Below are positions 32,850-38,584 of a stretch of DNA of 38,584 bases, one piece after another. A model generated the notes under the pieces. The model had not been told where the DNA came from. It made no database searches and saw only the letters and a list, made by a program, of their open reading frames with translations. The translations under genes and the position numbers were made by a program. Every line of letters starts with the position of its first letter. The first letter of the stretch is position 1. The stretch spans positions 79,007 to 117,590 of the forward strand of contig LM655171.1 in assembly GCA_000824825.2 (NCBI GenBank), written 5' to 3'. The DNA comes from Mesorhizobium sp. ORS 3324 (lineage in GTDB: Bacteria > Pseudomonadota > Alphaproteobacteria > Rhizobiales > Rhizobiaceae).

Positions 32850-33530
32850 ATGAGCCCCGGGAACTCAATCACCGTCGATGTGGTGTCGGATGTCGTCTGC
32901 CCCTGGTGCTTCATCGGTCAGAAGCGGCTGGACAAGGCGATTGCCGCCGTCGGCGATGTCGGCGTGCATGTGCGCTGGCGGCCGTTCCAGCTCGATCCGA
33001 CCATTCCGCAAGGAGGGATGGATCGCCGCCAATATTTGCTCAGCAAATTCGGCAGCGAGGAGCGCATCCGCCAGATCCATGCGCGCATCGAGCCGCTCGG
33101 CGAGGCCGAAGGCATCCATTTCGCCTTCGCCGCCATAAAGGTCGCGCCCAACACGCTGGACGCCCACCGCGTCATTCGCTGGGCGGGAGCCGCCGGCGAG
33201 GATATCCAGAACCGGCTGGTGCGCCGCCTCTTCCGGCTGAATTTCGAGGAAGGCGCCGATCTCGGCGACCATTCCGTGCTGGTCGAGGCCGCGCGCGAGG
33301 CCGGCATGGACGCCTCGGTGGTCGAGACGCTGCTGCCGACCGATGCCGACGTCGATGCCGTGCGCAACGAGATCGCCACCGCCTCGCGCATGGGCATCAC
33401 CGGCGTGCCCTGCTTCCTGCTCGAAGGCAAATATGCCGTGATGGGCGCGCAGGAGGCCGACGCGCTCACCGACGCCATCCGCCAGGTCGCCCAGGCCAAG
33501 GCACGCGGCGAGCTGGAAACGGCAGGCTGA
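32850..33530 (+). CDS. DsbA family protein, FrnE-like
   Basis: The 226-residue cytoplasmic protein is a thioredoxin-fold DsbA relative of the FrnE/2-hydroxychromene-2-carboxylate isomerase group. The active-site CPWC lies at residues 17-20 (VSDVVCPWCFIGQKRL), and the cis-proline loop reads GITGVPCFLLEGKYAVMGAQ near residue 188. There is no signal peptide, so it is unlike periplasmic DsbA. FrnE-type members act in cytosolic thiol redox or polyketide tailoring. GGGAGA is placed well before the ATG. It follows the solute-binding protein by 40 bp and may be co-transcribed. A disulfide-reductase or isomerase role is inferred. Confidence 0.92.
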   Translation: MSPGNSITVDVVSDVVCPWCFIGQKRLDKAIAAVGDVGVHVRWRPFQLDPTIPQGGMDRRQYLLSKFGSEERIRQIHARIEPLGEAEGIHFAFAAIKVAPNTLDAHRVIRWAGAAGEDIQNRLVRRLFRLNFEEGADLGDHSVLVEAAREAGMDASVVETLLPTDADVDAVRNEIATASRMGITGVPCFLLEGKYAVMGAQEADALTDAIRQVAQAKARGELETAG

Positions 33531-33898
33531 GCCAGCCGGCGATCGACAAACAGGACGCCGCCACCAAAACCGTTTTCATGACTTTTCGCGGCCCCCCGCG
33601 ACAGACGATTCAGGCAAGCCGGAAGAGATCGAGGACGGCGCCTTTTCCTGTATTCCGTAATCGCGCTTTAGCAAAATTGGCCGGTTGGCGCGTCATTTTC
33701 GTTCACAAAACCGTGTTTTTAGTTTCCCTAGGGGAAGGACGGAAAAGCCACCCAAGCTTGAGTCCAACAAACTGAAATAAAAAGAAAAATTCGAGCAGGA
33801 CGCGGCTTGCCGGCGGCTACGTTCTGTTGCCCTGATGCCACTGCGCGTGGCCGGATTCACATTCGGGGTAGAAAAATTAATGGAAAATGATCAATTGG
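33531..33898. other. AT-richer intergenic region upstream of the BacA-like gene
   Basis: About 370 bp without a gene. It contains hairpins TCGCGG/CCGCGA (33586-33601) and TTCCC/GGGAA (33724-33736) and an A/T-rich stretch (33770-33795 and 33865-33885) unlike the surrounding DNA, which probably holds the promoter of the downstream gene. Confidence 0.4.
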
Positions 33899-33915
33899 TG
33901 TTACCCTATGTAACA
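33899..33915. promoter_or_regulatory. Operator-like palindrome upstream of the BacA-like gene
   Basis: TGTTAC (33899-33904) and GTAACA (33910-33915) form a perfect inverted repeat with a five-base spacer. It ends about 26 bp before the likely GTG start. The symmetric TGTTAC-N5-GTAACA form looks like the site of a dimeric transcription factor. The factor is unknown. Confidence 0.45.
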
Positions 33916-33941
33916 AAACTAGAAAAGGTTTGGGCGGGATC

Positions 33942-35921
33942 GTGATTCGGGTCGGCAGACCGCGACGTACAGTACCGGCAAAACTAGCTAGCGAGGCGGC
34001 AAAGCCCTCGCCCCTGACGCCGGTGTCGTCGATGCGTACCTTCTGGGGGCTGATGCGAGCCTACTGGTTCTCCGACCGCTGGAAGGAAGCCTGGACCCTC
34101 ACACTCGTCATCGCGTTGCTTACAGCGCTCTCCAGCAAGGCCGGCGTGTGGTTTGCCATGGCGTCGGGCGAACTGGTCAATTCGATCGCCTTCTTCCACG
34201 ACGCCGCCAACACCAGCCCGCTGCAGTCGCTTCTGACCAATGCAGGCATATTGATGCTGCTGGTGGTACTCAAGGATGCCGGCTTCACCGGGGTACGCAA
34301 TCTCGTGTCGGCGACCTTGCACCGCAAATGGCGCGGCTGGCTGAACAGCCAGTTCAACCAGGCGTTGCTCGACGGCAACCATACGCATTTCCATGCCCAG
34401 CATGGCTCGGTGGCCGGCGGCATCGTCGCTCCCGACAACATCGACCAGCGCATCCAGGAATCGATCAAGGACGTGACCGGCGGCGCGATCGGTCTCGCCA
34501 TGGGCGTGCTCGGTGTCGCGACCTCGCTTTATTTCGTCGGCGAGAATTTGATCGGGTCCTCGGTCGAGGTCAAAGGGCTGGAATTTCTCGGCAGCTACGG
34601 CAGCGCCGTGCTCGCCTTCCTGGCGGTGGCCACCTACGTGCCGCTCAATACCTGGATCGCGATCAAGCTCGGCGGCCTGCTCGAACGTCTCAACATCCGC
34701 ATGCAGCAGGCCGAAGGCAGCTATCGCGGCGAGCTGACGACGTTCCTGCGCCGCAGCTTCCACGTCGCAGCCTCGCGTGGCGAGGAAGTGCAGAAGACCA
34801 TGCACGACCGCCTCTACGTCGATATCGACAAGACGTGGGGGCGCCTGAACGTCGTCAACACCAGCTACATGTCGTTCGAGCTGATCTACAATTTCATCGG
34901 CGCCCGTATCGTTGCCTACGGACCCGGCCTCGTGCCGTTCATCCACAACGGCTTCGACCTCAAGGGCTACATAACCGGCTCCGAAATGGTCGCCCAGCTG
35001 ATCAGCCAGTGTTCCTGGTTCATCCATGTCATGCCGGCGATCGCGACGCTTAGAGCCAACGGCCAGCGCGTGACCGAACTCGCCCGCGCCATCGAGAACG
35101 TCCAGCAGCCGCAGGAGTTCTATCGCCAGACTGGCCGTTCGGACTTCAGCTTTGCCACGCAGAACCCTGTTTTCGGCCTGACCATCCAGAAGCTCGAGCT
35201 GGCGCATCAGGGCGAGGACGCGACGCCCTTCCTCAGCGCCGCCAATCTGCGCTTCCGCCGCGGCGAGTGGACGTTCCTCAAGGGTGAGTCCGGTTGCGGC
35301 AAGACCTCGCTGATCAAGGCGATCAACGGTCTCTGGCCGTATGGCCGCGGCACCATCGTGTTCCCGGAAGGGGTGACGCGATTCTATGCTGCCCAGGAGG
35401 TCAAGCTGCAGCAGGTCTCGCTGAAGCAGCTTGTCTGCCTGCCGGGCTCGGAAAACGACCACAGCGACATGCAGGTGGCGGCGGCCCTGCACAAGGCGGG
35501 CCTCGGCGAATTCATCGAGCACTTGGCCGATGAGAGCCGCGAGGGCAAGATCTGGGATCAGGTTCTGTCCGGCGGGCAGAAGCAGAAGCTGGTCGTCGCC
35601 CGCATCATCCTGCAGCAGCCGGGGCTGCTGTTCCTCGACGAAGCGACCGGCGCGCTCGACCCCGAAGGCAAGATCGCCTTCCATGAGGCGATCAAGACCA
35701 ATTGCCCCGACGTCACGGTCATCAGCGTGATGCACGAGGCCGTGCCGCCGCGCTCGCTCTCCGGAGTGGAATTCTACCACAGCGTCGTCGCGATCACCGA
35801 AGGCGTCGCGACCAAGAAGCCGCTGGTTCCGACCCTGCCGCGCGAGCTCACGACCATCTTGGCTCAACCCCAGCCGGCCGAGGACAAATGGCTGCGCTTC
35901 CGGCGGATCAAGCAGAAATAG
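33942..35921 (+). CDS. ABC transporter ATP-binding/permease, SbmA/BacA-like (BclA/YddA type)
   Basis: The roughly 659-residue inner-membrane protein fuses an SbmA/BacA-type membrane domain (about residues 30-350; ALTALSSKAGVWFAMASGELVNSIAFF, LHRKWRGWLNSQFNQALLDGNHTHFH) to a C-terminal ABC ATPase. The ATPase has Walker A GESGCGKTS near 449, signature LSGGQKQK near 542, Walker B LLFLDEATGALD near 561 and H-loop SVMHE. In Bradyrhizobium the related BclA imports plant nodule-specific cysteine-rich peptides and is needed for symbiosis; SbmA and BacA do the same without the ATPase. Here the same role is inferred. The start is uncertain: GTG 33942 (GGCGGGA upstream), TTG 33930 or ATG 34032. A palindromic operator precedes it. 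Confidence 0.9.
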   Translation: MIRVGRPRRTVPAKLASEAAKPSPLTPVSSMRTFWGLMRAYWFSDRWKEAWTLTLVIALLTALSSKAGVWFAMASGELVNSIAFFHDAANTSPLQSLLTNAGILMLLVVLKDAGFTGVRNLVSATLHRKWRGWLNSQFNQALLDGNHTHFHAQHGSVAGGIVAPDNIDQRIQESIKDVTGGAIGLAMGVLGVATSLYFVGENLIGSSVEVKGLEFLGSYGSAVLAFLAVATYVPLNTWIAIKLGGLLERLNIRMQQAEGSYRGELTTFLRRSFHVAASRGEEVQKTMHDRLYVDIDKTWGRLNVVNTSYMSFELIYNFIGARIVAYGPGLVPFIHNGFDLKGYITGSEMVAQLISQCSWFIHVMPAIATLRANGQRVTELARAIENVQQPQEFYRQTGRSDFSFATQNPVFGLTIQKLELAHQGEDATPFLSAANLRFRRGEWTFLKGESGCGKTSLIKAINGLWPYGRGTIVFPEGVTRFYAAQEVKLQQVSLKQLVCLPGSENDHSDMQVAAALHKAGLGEFIEHLADESREGKIWDQVLSGGQKQKLVVARIILQQPGLLFLDEATGALDPEGKIAFHEAIKTNCPDVTVISVMHEAVPPRSLSGVEFYHSVVAITEGVATKKPLVPTLPRELTTILAQPQPAEDKWLRFRRIKQK

Positions 35922-36059
35922 CAATCATTCCAAGTTCTTGAGCGACCTTCCCGACACGCCACGTCTGTTGTCGATCACAGTCTCGCGATCCCGCGCTTTC
36001 TGACCCATTTCCGCGCTCTTCGCGATTGACTCGGCAAAACGGGCTCCTATGTTGCGCCC

Positions 36060-36091
36060 GCTCGCAGAATTCAAACTCGAACCCCGCGAGC
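36060..36091 (+). other. Upstream hairpin in the mgtE leader
   Basis: GCTCGC (36060-36065) and GCGAGC (36086-36091) form a 6-bp stem with a 20-base loop, about 110 bases before the mgtE start. It may be part of the same 5' leader as the switch-like hairpin at 36141-36199. Confidence 0.35.
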
Positions 36092-36140
36092 AGAAAGGTC
36101 AACCCGCCATGCCTGGCGACAGTCACAGTCGAACGCAACC

Positions 36141-36199
36141 GCCGTCCGCCCTGACGTGACCTGATGGCTCACGTCCTGCCGGACGGCAAGGAGTGAGCC
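36141..36199 (+). promoter_or_regulatory. Candidate cis-regulatory RNA switch in the mgtE leader
   Basis: The arms 36141-36159 and 36169-36187 pair over 16 of 19 positions (GCCGTCCG with CGGACGGC; GACGTGA with TCACGTC), making one long hairpin just before the AAGGAG ribosome-binding site (36188-36193). A competing pairing joins GGCTCAC (36166-36172) with GTGAGCC (36193-36199), which ends at the AUG, with CGTCC/GGACG nested inside. That fold would cover the ribosome-binding site. The two folds share bases and cannot coexist. A translational switch is inferred from this geometry. Confidence 0.55.
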
Positions 36200-37564
36200 A
36201 TGAACGAATTCGCACCCGTATTGGACGACGAAGCGGTCGCCGTCGCCCGTGTTCTTGCCAACGATCACGTCGCCGACGTCGTCGAAGCCCTGAACCGCGA
36301 ATCCCGAGAGACGGCCATCGAGCTGCTCTGCGCGGTGCCGTTCGAGCGGCTGGTCGAGATCTTCGATCAACCGGAACTCGAAAGCGCCCCCGAGCTCGCC
36401 GAAGCCCTGCCTCGCGACAAGGCGAGCAAGCTTTTAACCGCCATGTCGGTCGACCGCGCGGCCGATATCCTGCGCGAGCTCGACGGGCCAGCCCGTTCCG
36501 AGCTGCTCGGCACGCTTGCGCCGCCGCTGCGCGCAACCTTGCTATCCATTCTCGGCTATCCGGAAGGCAGCGCCGCTTCGATCATGACCACGGAGTTTGT
36601 CAGCGTGCCCTCGCACTGGACCGTCGGCCGCACGCTCGACTACATCCGCAAGGTCGAGCGGACGCGCGAGACCGTCTACGCCATCTACATCACCGACCCG
36701 GAAACGAATCTCTTGCTGCGGGCGACGGGCTTGCGCAGGCTTATCATTGGCGAGCCGGAGGACTCGATCCTCTCGGTCGCGCCGGATCGCGCGCCGGTCA
36801 CGGTCACGCCGCTCACGGATCGCGAGACGCTCGCGCAGACGATCTCCAAATACGACCTGCTTGCCTTGCCGGTAGTGGATCACGGCAGGATCCTCGGCAT
36901 CGTCACCGTCGACGACATCATCGACACGATGGTCGAGGAAACGACCGAGGACGTGCATCGCTTCGGCGGCATGGAGGCGCTGGACGAGCCCTATATGAGG
37001 ATGGGCTTCTTCGCCATGATCCAGAAGCGGGCCGGCTGGCTCTGCGCGCTGTTTCTCAGCGAGATGCTGACGGCCAACGCCATGCAGAGCTATGAAGGCG
37101 AGTTGGAGAAGGCGATTGTGCTCACCCTCTTCGTCCCGCTGATCATGAGCTCTGGCGGCAATTCAGGCTCGCAGGCGACCTCGCTGGTCATCCGCGCGCT
37201 GGCGCTGCGCGAGATCGACCTTGGCGACTGGTGGCGGGTAGCGTTGCGCGAGCTGCCGACCGGACTGGTGCTGGGCTCGATCCTCGGCGTGGTCGGCATC
37301 TGCCGCATCGCGCTCTGGCAGTATCTCGGCCTCTACGACTACGGCCAGCAATGGATGCTGATCGCGGCAACGGTGGGCGCCGCGCTGATCGGCATCGTCA
37401 CCTTCGGCTCGCTGTCGGGATCGATGCTGCCTTTCGCGCTGAAGCGAATCGGCTTCGACCCGGCGAGCGCCTCGGCGCCGTTCGTCGCCACGCTGGTCGA
37501 TGTCACCGGGCTTGTGATCTACTTCTCAGTGGCGCTCGTGATCCTGCGCGGCACGCTGCTTTGA
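36200..37564 (+). CDS. mgtE: Magnesium transporter MgtE
   Basis: MgtE is a dimeric magnesium channel gated by cytoplasmic magnesium. The 454-residue protein has an N-terminal helical domain (residues 1-125 or so, with FERLVEIFDQPELESAPELAEALP), two CBS domains (about 128-250, including IMTTEFVSVPSHWTVG and LPVVDHGRILGIVTVDDIIDTM), a plug helix, and a five-helix membrane domain (FVPLIMSSGGNSGSQATSLVIRALAL; SGSMLPFALKRIGFDPASASAPFVATLVDVTGLVIYF). The last segment contains the conserved Asp of the pore (VDVTG). AAGGAG precedes the ATG at 36200 and lies in a structured leader. A strong terminator follows the stop. Confidence 0.95.
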   Translation: MNEFAPVLDDEAVAVARVLANDHVADVVEALNRESRETAIELLCAVPFERLVEIFDQPELESAPELAEALPRDKASKLLTAMSVDRAADILRELDGPARSELLGTLAPPLRATLLSILGYPEGSAASIMTTEFVSVPSHWTVGRTLDYIRKVERTRETVYAIYITDPETNLLLRATGLRRLIIGEPEDSILSVAPDRAPVTVTPLTDRETLAQTISKYDLLALPVVDHGRILGIVTVDDIIDTMVEETTEDVHRFGGMEALDEPYMRMGFFAMIQKRAGWLCALFLSEMLTANAMQSYEGELEKAIVLTLFVPLIMSSGGNSGSQATSLVIRALALREIDLGDWWRVALRELPTGLVLGSILGVVGICRIALWQYLGLYDYGQQWMLIAATVGAALIGIVTFGSLSGSMLPFALKRIGFDPASASAPFVATLVDVTGLVIYFSVALVILRGTLL

Positions 37565-37573
37565 TCTCACCGT

Positions 37574-37601
37574 CGCCGGCTCTGCCGGCGGCGGTCTTTT
37601 T
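37574..37601 (+). terminator. Rho-independent terminator after mgtE
   Basis: CGCCGGC (37574-37580), TCT loop, GCCGGCG (37584-37590), then GCGGTCTTTTT. The hairpin begins 10 bp after the mgtE stop, and its T run ends on the first base of the stop codon of the converging minus-strand gene. Confidence 0.85.
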
Positions 37602-38584
37602 CAGACGCCATAGATCGCGTCGCGCACAGCGTCCGGGAAAGCTCCAGTCATGCCGGCAATCGCCGTGTTGGTAAGCGCCACCACCGTGAGGTCCGCCGAA
37701 GGATCCACGAACCAGGAATGGCCATAGACGCCGCCCCAGCGCCATGTGCCGACGGGCTGAGGCGTCGACGCGGCAACAGGGTCGCGCAGGACGGCAAACC
37801 CCAGTCCCCAGCCCCAGCCGGGCCTTGTCGTCTCGATGCCCGCGATGGCATCGGCCGGCATTGCGCGGGCGGTCTCAGGGCGAAGGAAAGGCGCGCCTCC
37901 CTGGCGCAGCGCTTCGAGGAATTTCAGCACATCACTGGCGGTGCCGTTCATGCCGGTGCCGCCGGAGAGGAAGGACGCCGGATCGAACGTCCGTGCCGGG
38001 GCAAAGGAAATCAGCCCGTCGCCGAAAGGCACAAGATGATGCTCGCCCATCCTGACCGGTCCGGCCGGTCCGTCCGCGTAAGGCGTCGCCAGACGCCTTT
38101 CATCTCGCACGGCAAAGCCGCTGTCGCTCATGCCGAGCGGTCGGGCAATCAGGCGATCGACCAGGTCAGGCAGCGAGGCGCCGGCCACCCTCGCCATGAC
38201 CTCGCCCAGCACATCCATCGCCACCGAATAAGCCCAGCGCGTCCCCGGCGCATAGGAGAGCGGCACCGAGGCGATCCGCACGAGATTGTCTGCCATCGAC
38301 AGTCCCGGCTGGTCGAGCCCGTCCGATACGAGGGCGCGCTCATAGGCGTTGCCGGCAGGCTGCGCGAAGCCGTAAGCGAGGCCTGCAGTGTGCGTCAGCA
38401 GCTGCCGCACGGTGATGGCCGGCGCTCCTCCATCCGGCAGTGTCGGGCGGAATTCGGGGATGAACCTGGTCACCGGATCGTCAAGCGCGATCCGGCCGGC
38501 CTCGACCAATGCCAGCGCCGCGGCGGCGACGATCGGCTTGGTGACCGACGACAGCCGGAAGATCGCATCCTCGGCCATCGGCTT
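37601..38584 (-). CDS. Serine beta-lactamase-like hydrolase (class C/EstB type), 5' end outside the window
   Basis: This is the 3' part of a beta-lactamase/transpeptidase-family protein (PF00144-like), often esterases or D-aminopeptidases. The nucleophile motif is SVTK (FRLSSVTKPIVAAAALALVEAGRI) near the visible start. LLTHTAGLAYGF, the tyrosine motif in WAYSVAMDVLGEVMARVAG and the C-terminal WGGVYGHSWFVDP, which replaces KTG, follow. YS(L/V)A-type second motifs and the HSW ending are like EstB esterases. The reading frame runs off the right edge at 38584, so the N-terminus and any signal peptide are not seen. It converges with mgtE. Confidence 0.88.
   Translation of the reverse strand, partial: KPMAEDAIFRLSSVTKPIVAAAALALVEAGRIALDDPVTRFIPEFRPTLPDGGAPAITVRQLLTHTAGLAYGFAQPAGNAYERALVSDGLDQPGLSMADNLVRIASVPLSYAPGTRWAYSVAMDVLGEVMARVAGASLPDLVDRLIARPLGMSDSGFAVRDERRLATPYADGPAGPVRMGEHHLVPFGDGLISFAPARTFDPASFLSGGTGMNGTASDVLKFLEALRQGGAPFLRPETARAMPADAIAGIETTRPGWGWGLGFAVLRDPVAASTPQPVGTWRWGGVYGHSWFVDPSADLTVVALTNTAIAGMTGAFPDAVRDAIYGV

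Noticed and set aside
35922..36140. M-box magnesium riboswitch before mgtE
   Set aside because: I could not find its conserved loop sequences or the long multi-helix plan; the leader structure looks different.
1..38584. CRISPR arrays, rRNA genes, IS elements
   Set aside because: No regularly spaced repeats, rRNA sequence or transposase-like reading frames were seen.

Overview
The window is GC-rich chromosomal DNA from an alphaproteobacterium of the order Rhizobiales, most like Mesorhizobium. The signs are the conserved minus-strand block rlpA-dac-tmk-holB-metG-tatD-MBL hydrolase, a phosphatidylcholine synthase, a rhizobial-type phasin, an SbmA/BacA-like ABC transporter with its own ATPase domain, an IalB-family protein, HspQ, and several short palindromic intergenic repeats of the kind common in mesorhizobia. 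No database search was possible; all family names come from motifs read in the translations.

Layout. 1-3389: a methyltransferase and an agmatinase-like ureohydrolase (minus), then a divergent phasin with an operator-like palindrome over its promoter, and a two-CBS-domain protein. 3390-11027: seven minus-strand housekeeping genes with tight spacing, namely rlpA (cell separation), a DacA/DacF-type penicillin-binding protein, tmk (dTMP kinase), holB (DNA polymerase III delta'), metG, tatD and a metallo-beta-lactamase-fold hydrolase. 11620-11709: tRNA-Ser(UGA).

11696-15684: about 4 kb bounded by a 15-bp direct repeat of the tRNA-Ser 3' end. This looks like the remnant of an element integrated in the tRNA gene. 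It carries no visible integrase. It holds a frameshifted SRAP (YedK/HMCES-like) gene, a small protein with two ClpX-type zinc modules, three hypothetical proteins (one perhaps frameshifted), and an AbiTii-domain protein that suggests phage defence.

15685-24629: small hypothetical genes including an unlisted 52-codon membrane peptide, a DUF930 protein, a TerC-family membrane protein, rimO, and a four-gene BMP-type (nucleoside-like) ABC importer. 24630-30703: a quinone oxidoreductase; an operon of DUF2182, DUF1326 and phosphatidylcholine synthase; a UbiH-like flavoprotein; hspQ; and an IalB-family secreted protein. 30989-38584: a peptide-type solute-binding protein followed by a DsbA/FrnE-like protein, the BacA-like transporter, mgtE with a structured leader, and the 3' part of a serine beta-lactamase-like hydrolase cut by the window edge.

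The two observations I rate highest are the att-flanked AbiTii/SRAP remnant beside tRNA-Ser and the mgtE leader. The leader can form either a long hairpin that leaves the ribosome-binding site free or a competing stem that sequesters it.
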